A stretch of 64,000 bases of DNA from Chrysomallon squamiferum (taxonomy: Eukaryota; Mollusca; Gastropoda; Neomphalida; Peltospiridae): contig CM022676.1 of assembly GCA_012295275.1 (NCBI GenBank), positions 13,033,660 to 13,097,659 of the forward strand, in the 5' to 3' direction. Below the pieces are notes generated by a model, which saw only the letters and a program-made list of their open reading frames with translations, was not told where the DNA came from and did not search any database. The stretch's first letter is position 1. Every line of letters begins with the position of its first letter. This document shows positions 11,918-24,161 of the stretch, piece by piece. The position numbers and the translations under genes are program-made.

Positions 11918-14050
11918 CTTACACTGAAAAAGTAAACAAAAAGCTAATTTTTTTTAAATTAATAGAAACAAGGACAATAAAGTAGTCTGAGCTGCATCTG
12001 ATTCACTGTTATAACTGGAGTGATATGATGGTTAAAAATGCTCTAGTCTACCTGATTTTATTGTACGTTTGTTACAGGACTGTGACATGTACATTTTCCT
12101 TCTATCTATTTTGCTACAGCAGAAATGTGATCTGTGATATCCACATCTTCTCAAATAGATGTCTAAATGTTATATACATCCCTCATAACAAGCCAGCTTA
12201 ATTACTGTCATATACAATTTGAAGTTAGTAATGTTAACGAATATTGTAAATTACAATTTTAATATTTAATCTAATCACAAAATTCTGATACATATCTATA
12301 ATTATTATTATTATTATTTTAATTTTCTTTTATTAACAGGAATAAAGTATGGAGGAAAATATATCAAAACCAGACACTGCTGACTCAGTAAAGACAATTA
12401 TTACATTTATTTATTTCACTATGTTTTAGTATCATTATCAAAGTTCAAAACTGAACAGAAGATTAATTTTAATTATATTCACCATTATCATTCTATTTAA
12501 TGTGATCCTTCTATGGACATGATTTCAGTTTTGCCTCTGTTTTGCGTGAAACACAAGATGGAATAAAACATTGTCAGAGAAAACAATTCTAAATACAATC
12601 TATTACTTAAATAATTACAAGCTTGTTAAAGGAAGGAGTGGAGTACACACATGTATATATCTATACAAACACTGACTGACTGACTGACTGTGTTGTTTCT
12701 GCTGTTGTAAATTATATTACAATACATTAAAACATTTAAAAAAGGTATATAAAATGCAGGAAAACTAGAAGTAAACAGAAAAATAAATGAAAAAGTAAGC
12801 TAACTTAAAAAATAAAGACATAAATCTAAAAATGACATCAAAATAATTTTGAGTAAATTTCGTAAAAGTAGAAAAAATTAAAATAAAACATAAAAAGTCT
12901 GGGCTTCCTGTTTTTCTAAAATTGGAGATAGTAACTTTAACAAATGTATTGAAGTATAAGTTTAATGTAATAACAAAATTTTAATTTTTTTCAGGAGTAA
13001 AGTAAGGGATGAGGCTTAACAGTATGTAAAACTCCAACGAAGAGACAATTATTTAACTAACCTATAAATACACATTATATATTTATATACAATTACCTAT
13101 TAATATAATAATATTAACGCAGTTTTATACCTAAATAGTAAAGTAATATTAAAAATTATGTAAATTTTCAAACTGGAATTGATCTGAAAAATTATACATT
13201 TATCACCAATACCAATATTATAATAATTATCATTATTAAATTTACATTAATGGTTTTGCATTAGAAGATTTTAGAGTCTTTATATTAAGTACAGCTGAAG
13301 GTGAACAGAGGTTACTTGAATGATTAGCACAGGGTCAGGGGGAGAAATGGGATGTATGTAACTTACTGCTTGATGTTGTTCCTACTGTTGTTGATTCAAA
13401 TATAAACACACTAAAATAAATAAAATAACAAATACAAATGAATTAAGCTTTTGTACAATTAAAAAGTCAATAAATGGAGTAAATACATTTTAAAAATGAT
13501 AAACAAAAATCTCCAACAAATAATAATATTATTATTACTATTCTTATCATTGTGTGATATCAAAGGACAAGCTAATGTGAGAAGTGTAGTCTGATTACTA
13601 AAACAAGACAAGTAAAAGTAATATCTAATTCACAAACTATAATTTCAGATAATAAATCAGAAATATAATCATATCAAATGTAAATATTCTGTTTAGTCTC
13701 ATTAAAACATCCATACAGGACATTCCACAACAAAACACACTGACAGCACATGACAACAATTCCATATTGGTAAATTCTGAGTTCAGGCCAAAAATACTCA
13801 AAGGGGTTTATTTGTGGGAAAAAAATAATAATAAAAAAATACAAATCTCTGCATTATATAAAAACAAAGTTTGTAATAATACTGATGCTCTATCATCTAT
13901 GGGAGAATACAAGAAACAGAAAATAATCTGGGGTTTGAAGATACTCACAATTTTAGTTAATATATTTTTAATCTGTTATAGAAGTTCTTAATGCAAACGT
14001 AATCAAGACCGTTAAAAATATTTTACAGTGTATAAAAACCCAGCAGATTT

Positions 14051-14054
<4 letters not shown>

Positions 14055-14089
<35 letters not shown>
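14055..14089. repeat. (GT)n microsatellite
   Basis: GT dinucleotide array. Confidence 0.95.
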
Positions 14090-14090
<1 letters not shown>

Positions 14091-14209
14091 TGCATTAAGC
14101 TATACATTTATCTATGGTAATAAGCCTAATAGTTTGGAATACTCAGTCTGTAAGGAATACTCAGTCTGTAAGAAAAACTATCAATATAATACAGATATTT
14201 TTTAAAACT

Positions 14210-14471
14210 ACTGTTTTGTTATATCAGAGATAAAAGACAGAAATGAAGTTTTCCTTGCTTAGTTAAGCAGAATCCAGAAACAATCAATACATCTAGAATT
14301 TAATTAAAATAACCTATCATGTTGTGTAGTAGCTAAGTGTAATGATCTGAATCATATAAAAAGTTTGGAATTGAAATCAGTTAAATTTGAAATTATTTAA
14401 TTTGTTATTTATTTTTCACATTAATGATGGAAACATGTATCTGTGAATCCTGTACAATGTGATAATCAACA
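14210..14471 (-). pseudogene. 3'-UTR-like sequence of the minus-strand gene B relic
   Basis: Read on the minus strand this resembles the sequence after the gene B stop (34170-34350), for example TCTGCTTAACTAA preceded by GATT and followed by an AAG-rich stretch. The duplicated block therefore includes the 3' untranslated region. Confidence 0.5.
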
Positions 14472-15110
14472 TCAGTGTGATTCTGTCTGGCAGGATTTTG
14501 GCTGACTGTTGTCATCAACTCCATTCAGTGAATCAGTGACTGACTGTTGACAATCTTCAGATCTTGTGTGTTCTTTACAGACATCTTTACTAGCAGGTTG
14601 ACTTGCAGGTTGTATAGTGATTTCATTACGTGAGTAATCTTCAGACCTTTCATCCTCTTCATCATTCCCTTGATACCTGGGTGAAGATTCATTAGCAATC
14701 CTAACTTTGACAGACTATGAACTTTCTACCTCTTCATTGTGACGTTTTTTGAAAATGTTCTGTTGGATGTTAGAATTTTCTTCTGCTTTTCTAATAGTAA
14801 AATCTGTTGTTTCAGTTTGAATCTTTTCAATGTCTCTTTCACTGACCAATCCAACATTGTTAGCTGAACAAACCAAACTTTTCCCATTATCTTCTGTATT
14901 AAATTGTTCATTTAAACTGCTCCTTGTTACAATACCAGAGTCAACAATTGTCTCAGTGGAGCTGGTAATGCCGTCTGTTATCTTTGAACCATCTAAAGTC
15001 CATGTGATTACAGCTTCTGGATGGCAAGGGTCGGTTGAACAGGTCAGTTGTGTAAGAATTGCTGGCTTTCTTGGAGTTGATCCAGTTGTTATAGAAACTT
15101 TTTTCCAAAG
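14472..15110 (-). pseudogene. Gene B-like Ig receptor relic: Ig domain fused to cytoplasmic tail
   Basis: On the minus strand an Ig domain (PAILTQLTCS, AVITWTLDGSKITD, NGKSLVCSANN) runs without an intron or TM segment into IEKIQTE..KAEENSNIQQN. That second part aligns with the gene B tail (IEKSQTE..KAEENCNIQEN). After EVESS a TAG at 14717-14715 stands where gene B has CAG. Beyond it the frame continues as gene B-like tail (RIANESS, PASKDVCKE, SEDCQQSVTDSLN) to TGA at 14474-14472. The 5' boundary is a guess: an AG at the end of a CATTTTCAAG tract. It is a rearranged, inactivated copy, though the short form ending at TAG could still encode a small protein. Confidence 0.75.
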
Positions 15111-15203
15111 GAACTTGAAAATGAAAATGAAACAATAAATACGGAAATCCTCTGAATTTATCATTAATATGTTTTTAAAACAACAGGAGATGAAGTGGCA
15201 CAT

Positions 15204-15960
15204 GGTTATAATATTTGTTTTCAGATTTTGAGTTTCACAGAATATTTAGGCAACGTTTATTGCTGTAAGATTTCATTTACCGTGTGAAAATCTTTCACCA
15301 TTATATGTTGATATCCATCAACCATTAACAAAGAAAATTCAAAATCTGGATAGTGGTTCAAAACCTTTGATGTTATAGAAAACAGAAGATAGATGTTTAT
15401 AATGCACTGTCCTTGAAGGGCTGTTGAAGAGTATTTTGGAGGTTTTAAAATACTGGTCAGATTTGGATATTTACAAAAAAAGTTGCTTGTACAACTAATC
15501 TATTATGTGACCAGGTACGCTGTGACTATCTAATTAAACTTGATGGAAAGAATCTTGAGAAGAAACTGATGGATGACACAAGCAATGAAAGTACATTTCA
15601 AATTTTAAAAGAAAAGTCCTATTCATGTTTATATCGTGTTTGCAAATGAAAACCAAATAAAACTGCAATCCCTGTCTATTTTTTAGAAGTTAAAAAAGAA
15701 AAAACACCAACAAAATGGTGTTGCGACAGAAACTTTAAAAAAGGAATCTAGAGCTTACTTATGAAGAGTACTGTTATGAACATTTGACCCCCAATGCTAA
15801 AAGTAATCACAAATTTGGATTTGGTAAGGAATTACCTTTCCATCAACTATAACAGACTGCTGTTTACTGAGATATGTCGGTCTGAAAACTGGTGGTTCAG
15901 CACACTTTGGCCACAAATATCAAATTTGAATCACCTGTTAAAATGATTGAGAACAACATA
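15204..15960. other. Unrecognised sequence
   Basis: Less repetitive than its surroundings, but no exon, known repeat or credible long frame was recognised. It could be a decayed mobile element. Confidence 0.3.
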
Positions 15961-15969
15961 GATACAAAA

Positions 15970-16669
15970 TGAAGAGTTTACTGAAGTGTTTGTCGCTTTT
16001 GTAAAAGATATCTGATTATTCTATATTATCTATAAGACGACATATAATTTCATCCTCGTTTCAAGAACTTATATAATGTATACTTCTATCTTATCTGCTG
16101 AAAATAATAACGGAACGGATATTTTCACACAAGATCTATACCAGTGAGATATTTAAATTTCTCATTTACTGTAATAAAATATTTTCATTGTAAGATGAGT
16201 GTCTTATTTCAGTTTCATTCAATAATTTACTATTTTCATTTACTTCACGTTTCAAACTGGAAAGCGGGCTTTGATCCCCAAAAAACTCATGTAATTAAGA
16301 ACATAATATTTTTAGTTTTTTTGTCTGTCTTTTCACCGTCTAACATGCATCAGTTTAGTAAATGTCTTAGGTTAAATATAAACAATTAATCGATAAAAGA
16401 ATACCATCGTTAATAATTAATATTTTGATAGAAAAATACATGAATTAGATATAAAATAAGCAATTACTTACCGATTCTCAAGTGAATGATATTAACACGT
16501 CACTAAGTAAACAGGTACAGAGTATTTGTTACATTCAAGTATGTTGTAAGTGTCGTACACGCTTTGCTGGGTGAAGCCAATGGTATAGCGTACAATACAA
16601 AATATACACACGTTTTATAAATAGCGAAATTTCAATAACTAACAAATTAAAAATTACTCTACAGTAGAA
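15970..16669 (+). repeat. Duplicated upstream flank of a first-exon module
   Basis: Shares phrases such as CGGATATTTTCACACA, GTGAGATATTT and TTTACTGTAATAAAA with about 38250-38700 and 48180-48600. The three copies all lie just upstream of a leader/first-exon module, so the duplicated unit is much longer than the exon. Confidence 0.65.
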
Positions 16670-16759
16670 TGACAGCGATATAGAAATGAAACACAATAAC
16701 TTAACCTAGATAGACACCGCTCATGTACCCGCAAGAAACGTTTACTCACAACATTCACA
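16670..16759 (+). promoter_or_regulatory. Leader of first-exon module copy 2
   Basis: Conserved block upstream of the signal exon, with CACAATAACTTAACCTAGAT, CATGTACCCGCAAGAAACG and CTCACAACATTCACA just before ATG. Conservation among the copies suggests promoter and/or 5' untranslated sequence. No TATA box can be assigned with confidence. Confidence 0.5.
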
Positions 16760-16814
16760 ATGGCGATAGTGAGATACTTACTTGTTTCTGCTTCGATTGT
16801 TGGATATTGTTTAG
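16760..16814 (+). CDS. Orphan signal-peptide first exon (type II)
   Basis: 55 nt, ATG to donor GTAAGT at 16815, leaving in phase 1. It encodes MAIVRYLLVSASIVGYCL, a hydrophobic signal peptide with a basic N-terminus. No Ig exon follows on the plus strand until gene B at 28605, whose V exon is phase-compatible. It may be an alternative first exon of gene B or a leftover of duplication. Confidence 0.6.
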
Positions 16815-17077
16815 GTAAGTTTTATTGTTATTATTTAATTCATACATTAAAACACACATGTTAGATATTAGCGATATAAACCATGTACTGAAAACTTATT
16901 CAGTCTGTGACCCGGTTACAGCTAGTTTCGTGTTGAATTTTAACTTGAAGTTTTATCACTGTATGTTACATAAACTGAACAACGTCTCTGTGAGAAGTGA
17001 ATGACTCGTTCTGTGAAGACCCAGTTTCATCTTAGATGTAAGCAATGTTATACATATCACAGTTTGCGACGTATATT

Positions 17078-17116
<39 letters not shown>

Positions 17117-17640
17117 TACAATAAAATAAAAATAATAATACTAAGAATTATATAATAAATAAAGAAAGAAATAAAGAAATAAATAATAGTTATAAAGAGA
17201 TGTGCATTATCATATTCTGTTGAAAACAGAGAAGTTAAGATTTTGTTTTATTTCGATGTTGTGAAGTGCAGTGTTCTACAGTGATAGTAAAATGTACAGT
17301 GACAGCTAGTATTGTGTTATAATGTTACAGCGCATTGACACACTGATTATGAAAAGTTTCGTATGTGATGTAAAAGTTTTAAATGTATACCCTGTTATTA
17401 ACAGAGTACTTCCTTCTATTAATGTTGAATATCAGTTAAGTTGCATAATCGTAGCTGTTTGAAAAGTCCATTTCTTTATTTTCTTCCTAAAGGTAAATCT
17501 TTCTTCTGTTTATATATTTATATACAATTATTTACCTAGATTCTTAATTAATATATGCTAATCGTATGCTAGCTATTGATGACTTGCAGTATTTAGAATA
17601 TATCATTTAAGAAATATTTTAATTAATATAAAATAGCACA
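16815..17640 (+). repeat. Intron-1-like duplicated sequence
   Basis: Matches the sequence after the type II exons at 39464 and 49324 (for example GTACTGAAAACTTATTCAG) and then further gene C intron sequence to about 40200. It contains an AAT array at about 17079-17116. No exon seen. Confidence 0.65.
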
Positions 17641-17700
17641 GTTCCGACAAAAATAATAATAATAATAATGAAAATTAAAATTAAAATTAAACTAATTAGT

Positions 17701-17704
<4 letters not shown>

Positions 17705-17795
<91 letters not shown>
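17705..17795. repeat. (GA)n array
   Basis: Pure GA dinucleotide array, about 0.4 kb before a leader remnant and 0.7 kb before a decayed first exon. Confidence 0.96.
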
Positions 17796-17799
<4 letters not shown>

Positions 17800-18116
17800 G
17801 AAGTTTAGTTCCTTAGGTTTGTATCGCTCCGTGATTTGTACAAGGGAATGTGAATTTAATCATTTTATATTATTGAACAAACACGTTACACAGAGCGAGT
17901 ATCATAAAAATAATAACTGATGTAAGATGAAAAAAGTTATCATGTGATAATTAGAAAAAACATAATATAAAAAAATAAATTAGATTATTTATTAGTATTC
18001 ATAAAGTTAAATTTTATTTAATAAATAGAAACATTCCAGATATAAGGATACGACTTCAAGTAAATCAATTAATTGTAAATGAAATTTGGCAATTATGGTT
18101 TGTTACTTAAACGAAA

Positions 18117-18165
18117 GGACACAGTAATTTAACCTAGATATAATAGGTGTATCCGGTACAAAAAA
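18117..18165 (+). pseudogene. Leader remnant of a first-exon module
   Basis: The phrases GGACACAGTAATTTAACCTAG and GTGTATCCGG resemble the module leader, but no exon follows before the next copy at 18387. Short and diverged. Confidence 0.4.
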
Positions 18166-18386
18166 AAAAGAAAGAAAGACAGTGCACATAATGCCTTTCT
18201 TACATTATCTACTTGGTGTTTTTCGCAAAAGTCATGAACAAATTAAAGAATGAAACAATGATACTATAGTGCATATTTCCCTTCATTCTATAAACATGGC
18301 TTAATTAATTTAATAGTTAATACCAGGCTAAGCGAGAATAATTTTATATAAGTCAGAAAGAATTAGTCTCTCTGCAATATAGCGCT

Positions 18387-18526
18387 GTAGTAATAATGTG
18401 GCACAATAAGTTAACCTAGAAAAAGTTCAACTCGTGTACCCGGAAAAAACAAGTTTAGTGACAACTTTCACAATGCGCTGTTGAGATATTTACTTGTTTC
18501 TGTTTTGACTGCTAGATACTGTCTAG
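18387..18526 (+). pseudogene. Leader/first-exon module copy 3 (decayed)
   Basis: The leader is clear (GTTAACCTAG, CTCGTGTACCCGG, AACAAGTTTAGT). The exon begins ATGCGCTG where others have ATGGCGCTG: one G is lost and the frame hits TGA at once. The donor GT after CTAG has become TT. Confidence 0.75.
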
Positions 18527-19269
18527 TTAATTATTTCTTTCTTTGTATTATTATTTTTAAAATTGTTATTATTTTTTTAATATCTTTCGTTGATACATGT
18601 TAGATATTACCGAAAGTAAGATCCATGTACTGAAAACGTAGAACCTTTATTCAGTCTGTTGATATTTATGTAAATGAGGAGAAGCTGAATTTCACTGACT
18701 TTTTAGAAAATATTTCTGAGAACCTGCTTGAATGTGGGAGTGGACTTTATGAAGCAAATTTTAGAACTAAGAGAAAAAAAGACTGAATAAGGAAATATGT
18801 ACTGAATGATATATATTAGTATTTGAACCATATTTCAAATGTAAGTTTATTTTTTCCGACTAAACTAATTAAACACACTTCTTCCACTATAGTTCCAACA
18901 TTATTTTCAAGGCATTGCCAGATTAATAGAAAATTCAAATAAAAAGAACAGTTGTGAAACTGGAGTCACCTCGTGAGTAAATTTTTCGCTTTTTTATTTT
19001 TTTTATATATTTTTTCGTATTAGTAATAAATACTCTGCTCAAAACCTTTATGGATTCTGTGATGATGGCCTCCAGTTCACAGTCTTAACTAGGATTATGC
19101 TGAGAAGTGATGTGCCTAAATAACTTTGATGATTTTTAACAAAGGTGGAGGCAGATTGAATTGCTTAAATGTACACATACATTATACCATGTCTTTGATA
19201 AACAAACGAGACACTAGCAGTCACGAGAGATGCTAGAATGAGTACAGTTTGAATTATATTCCGTTATAC

Positions 19270-20335
19270 AGACACACAAAATAAGTATCCGATGTTAATA
19301 ATTGTAGATTTTGAAAAAACGTTTTGATACAATTTCGTGGAATTTTATTTAAAAAAAAAAAAATAAAAAATAATAATAAATTAATTAATTAAAATTAAAA
19401 TTAGAAAAAATAATCAAATAATCAAAAAGAAAATAATAATAAAATAAAATAAATGCTTCTTTAAGTTTGAGGCCTCCATTCAAAGATGAAAATCGATTTT
19501 TTATAAGGAATTCGAATCGTGTTTATACCTAAATAGTAAGATCACTGAATGCTCCAAATTTAGCAGAGGATAACATAGACTAAGAGATCGGTTTATACCC
19601 TATATTTTATGTTGAGATTGTTGGAATCTTGGCACAAATAACAAAGATATACGGGTCTCAGATAAACGGCTATGAAATCAAAATTTCGTTATCATATAAA
19701 ATTAGGCGAAGGCCGAAATGATCAAAGAAAAATGTGTTAAAAACACAATTTAAAATGGACTACAAAACAGTACAACACTTTGGGTACGGTTTTTCAGGGA
19801 TCTGTATCAAATTCAAGAATTAAACTGTAATGCAAAGTTGAATGAGGTGAAAAGGCTGCTTGAACACTCATCCAAACGATTTCTGTCACCACTAGGAAAA
19901 ATTACTGTATTCCAAAGTTTAGTTTTATCGACATTTGTTTGTGTTGTTCTTCACAGCGAAGCCGAACAGACTCATTCAATTAGAAACCTATTTCTTTCTG
20001 CTGATTTGGAATTAAAAACCCGATAATATGGCTGGAAAACAAATTCAGAATTAAAAGTATGTATTTGAACCAAGACATTGCATCTCTTTTGAATAATTGT
20101 TTACAGTCAAGAGCTTCATCAATATTAGTCAGCCTACAGAAAAGCAAATCACTGATATGCAACAATCCCCCTTCGAAAAATGTATTACTTACTTTCTAGA
20201 GAAATGTGAAGCTGCATGGGACAGGACAAAAATACTAAGTCTACTGATTTGGTATAATTCTCATGTTAAAATTGACATTAAATGTGTTTATCATAATATA
20301 TGGGCAAATAAAGGAATTTTATTTTAAAAAAAAAC
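19270..20335 (+). pseudogene. LINE reverse-transcriptase fragment (L1-like), degenerate
   Basis: Several broken frames in order match an L1-like reverse transcriptase: IIVDFEKTF followed after a 1-base shift by DTISWNF (palm), then SKFSRG, then SQINGYEIKIS before the expected catalytic box, then FLSPLGKITVFQSLVLS (thumb; family form LTPIGKITVIKSL). It ends with YHNIWANKGI, like the family's kkWyenGI. Frameshifts and stops make it inactive. Confidence 0.72.
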
Positions 20336-20337
20336 AA

Positions 20338-20360
20338 ATATATATATATATATATATATG
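20338..20360. repeat. (AT)n microsatellite
   Basis: AT dinucleotide array directly after the LINE fragment. Confidence 0.85.
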
Positions 20361-20554
20361 TATATTATAAACTCTCTTTACAGACGAAATAACATTATTA
20401 ATACCAGGAATTCCTGTCTGGAAGCCATCTGCTTAAAATAAATGTTTGTAAAAACAAAAACAAAAAATATAGTATAATAGAAACTACTTCAAAGCATAAA
20501 ATAAATGCTAAAATAAAATGGATTTCAAAATGTTCAGATCATGTATTATTACAG

Positions 20555-20568
20555 TAGTAGTAGCAGTA

Positions 20569-20617
<49 letters not shown>
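20555..20617. repeat. (AGT)n microsatellite
   Basis: AGT/GTA trinucleotide array. The serine-rich frame through it is an artefact. Confidence 0.93.
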
Positions 20618-20618
<1 letters not shown>

Positions 20619-21825
20619 TATTTATTTGTTAGAACATTAATGACAGTATGTAAATCCAGGATTTCATTAAAACACCAGATGCTTAGACAGATCAGACACA
20701 AGATTGTAAACACTTATAAGTATGGAATAGTACAAATTTTAAATTCAGTGGTACAGATATTGCTTTGTGTTAAGAAAAATCCGTTTTATTCGATAATTCA
20801 TGTCATATGTCATCAAACATATAATTAAGACCAAAATGTAATATTAGTAGAAATCTAAAGAAGTACTTATTTTCAATTACCAGCAGCAAATCTTTGATAT
20901 TTGTACCCTCCTCCATTGCCTTTCATAAACCAGTCAGACACTCGCAGCTACGAGAATTGATACAGTGGGCGCAGTGAGAAGAATTTATCTGGTTATCTAT
21001 GATACCTCAGTATCATGTATGATACCTTATTAACAACAACAACAACGACAACAACAACAACAACAACAACAATAATAATAATAATAATAGCAATTTCAAA
21101 TTCTGCTGGAAACAGACGAAGTCAAGATTTTATTTTTTATTACGATGTTGTAAAATGCTGTGTTTTACAGTTATAATGCAATGTACCATGACAGTTTGAG
21201 ATGGTGTAGTGTTACAACACACTGACATACACTGCAGAACTTAAAGAATACTGTTAGAAACTAGGTCAGATTCCAGAAAATGTCAGTTTGGATCGTATCT
21301 ACTACATTTACATTATTCAGTCAACGATGATATCCTCGACACGAAACTTTTTGATAATACTGACATGTCAAAATATCCATTCGTCCATTCAACTCTACCA
21401 CTGACACAAAATCATAGACTGATTTCTATTTTTTGTCTTTGTTTCCATTCAAATTCCTCCTTGAAGAAAATTAAAACATATTAATCAGCTGAAGGTATAA
21501 ATAAAAATATGTTATAGATTATTTAACTGGTTACAAGCGGTGTCACAAGGGCAGCGCAGTAATTATAGCTGATGTATAAAGGAAGCCATTCATACTGTAT
21601 CTATAATTTGTATTACCTGCCACTAGAAATCATTTGAAAGCATCAACTGATGCATTGTTGCGTGTCTGACTGGTTATTTATCTCTTATTTCTGCAAGATC
21701 ACCATGACATCAGGAACAGTAGTACTGGTACATTATTTGATTACTCTTTCTTTTGTTAGTTTTTCCATATTTTAAACAATAAGAAATAATAGATAGGATT
21801 ATAACAGGAATATCTTTCAGATATT
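20618..21825. other. No gene recognised
   Basis: AT-rich sequence with an ACA-type repeat at about 21033-21070 followed by AAT. About 21080-21240 loosely resembles intron-1 sequence seen after first exons (AACAGA, AAGTTAAGATTTT, GTGTTTTACAG), probably another old copy of the duplicated block. Confidence 0.4.
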
Positions 21826-22090
21826 CAGATTAGTGGCATCAATTCTAAACTGATCTATAGATGTAATGATCTCGTCGCAGTAACGTTGAGCAGTCAAGTT
21901 TCCGTGAGTGAAAATGAGATCTGTTTTACGTCCACCATAAATGGCGGCCCAGACCATGACGCTGTCACCGCCATGTCGGTCATGTTGAACGACGTTGTCT
22001 GCATCACATCGTTCTAACCGTCTCCTCCATACATGAAGCCTAGCATCCGCAAACTGAACAAAAAACCTGGATTCGTCTGTGAATAATGTC
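21826..22090 (-). pseudogene. Tc1/mariner transposase fragment
   Basis: On the minus strand the frame reads LFTDES followed by RFFVQFADARLHVWRRR, then HGGDSVMVWAAIYGGRKTDL and NLTAQRYCDEII. These are the second catalytic Asp block (TDES) and the VMVWG-like block of Tc1 transposases. Both ends of the element and the first and third catalytic residues are missing. Fragment of a DNA transposon. Confidence 0.88.
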
Positions 22091-24161
22091 TTTTATTGCA
22101 ATTTTTAAAATCAGTTTTGCAAATGACTAGAATGAAAATGAAAATCTCAGGAAAATATATTTTTAATAATGTATTTATTTACAGATATAGATATTTTTGG
22201 CTTCTAGATAATAATGTTTTAATTATCAGTATATATTTTAGTTTTGTTTTTTTAATTTGTTATATATACATACTCAAGATTTACTTTGTTCTTCTCTTAT
22301 TTCTAAACTTCTTGTTGGAATTTCTGGAATTGTTGGTAATTATTAATTTGGTGTCCATAATTATTTCAGATTTTGTTGGCAGCAATTTCTTATTTATTTT
22401 TCATAATATGAATTTGTTGTAGGTATTTCTTAATTTATTTTCCATTATTATTTTTGAATTTGCTCTGGGGTATTTGTGTATTAATTTATTATTTATACAG
22501 TGAGTATGAACTAATCTTTATCTACACCCAAAAGACAATTTTAATTTAGCACTAATGTGTTGTTAAACAAACAAAAAAGCCTTTATTACAGTTACCAGTA
22601 TTATGCTTGATTTGTTGAAAATTATAACTGATATGCACTACTTCATTTGGAATCACATATTCCTGTATAATGTCCACAAATCAGTGCAGGCATGAATATG
22701 AATGATGCAAAGCAAGTAAATTGTTGCATAATAACAATGAGAAGAAAAACAGATTCTGAATGTTTCAAGTGTGTCTAATAACAGCTTCTGTTTTAATTAA
22801 CATTACTTATTACTGCCCAGTAAAAATCATATAACAACTTTAATATTAAAGATTGTATAAAGTTATAAAATGATTTAACCATTTTCATGGATGTCTCATA
22901 AATCTCATTAATCAAAAAAAAAAAATTTTCATTCCTAAGCAAAGCTGATCAAGAGTGATGTTAATTTTAACAATAGCTACTATGATAATTGTGAGAAAAA
23001 AAAATAATAATAATAATAATAATAAATAAATAAATAAATAATAAAAAAGGATTTGGGTATCTATTAAAGTTCCCAGTGAAAAAGGCACGAAGCTATCAGT
23101 GTTAGTATCAATCTTAAACACCTATATCAGTATCTGTATTTGGAATTTCAATCGTATTAATCATAAATAAAATAAAATAAAAATAAAAACACTTTATTTT
23201 AAATATATAAAGTCACATTAGCTCTTTTCACCAAGTTTATACTCAAATTCCAAATTTCGGTGGATAGTTCAAGATGTGACTAGGCTACAGACCAGTAGGT
23301 CTAAACTTTGGCGGGGTGTAAAAAGTCCTTATAACATACAATATGTGCTTTTGACCAAGCTTTAAATAGAAAAAACGTATGGTCGAGCTACGACAGTTGA
23401 ACGAATGACGCATCAGGAATTGGTGAAAAATACCAAAGAAGAAGGAAAGTTTCGTAGTGTTTTTACCACATCTCTGCCAGTAAGTTATCAAATTTATCAA
23501 ATTTATCAATTTTATGTTGTTTTCGATAATATTTAGAAACAAACATTTCATAAGAACAACTGGAGCACATTTAGGCCGGGGGTCTTTCATTATTTTGCGG
23601 ACCACAGTCGTGGCGTTCACAATGGAAGTAAGTGCTATTCCGATAGTGATAATCATCATAATCATAATGATATTTTAATATTTATGATTCAAATATTATA
23701 TATGTATATTAATGTTATTATATATTTACATTATTATACTAAATAAATTCAAACAAATGCTCGCTAAAGATGTGTAACAAGAAAGTAGACCTATAGTACC
23801 GTATACGTCTACGAAAGTAATTTTTATATCAGATTATAATATTATAAATATACGATTCAAATGAAGTACCTACTGATCTGAATGAACGACATGCTACTAA
23901 TATCATCACGTAATGTGGCGTCTTATATTTTTCTCAAAAATACATAAATAGAGAGTATGATTAAAATAATTAAACGAACATGTAAAACAATCTTAAATTA
24001 ATAATGTTTACAAATAAAACACTACAGAACAACAACTATTGTCTGAGTAAAATTATTGAACAGGTTAAACTGCATTTAAATTATTCAGTAATCAGAAATT
24101 GATACAGAAATTAAATTAAGATAGCCATGCTAAATGTCTGAGCATAATATGATAATTACAT
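22091..24161. other. No gene recognised
   Basis: AT-rich with AAT arrays (about 23005-23043). A minus-strand frame of 126 codons at 23285-23665 has no features I recognise and mostly covers biased sequence; part (about 23560-23640, VVRKIMKDPRPK) may be an old repeat. Confidence 0.4.

Noticed and set aside
14830-15138. Plus-strand frame over the Ig-tail relic
   Set aside because: Antisense shadow of the minus-strand Ig domain, which has clear Cys/Trp landmarks.
20541-20828. Serine-rich frame through an AGT array
   Set aside because: Pure microsatellite translation followed by unrelated AT-rich sequence.
23285-23665. 126-codon minus-strand frame
   Set aside because: Composition-driven and without any recognisable motif; listed only as unrecognised sequence.
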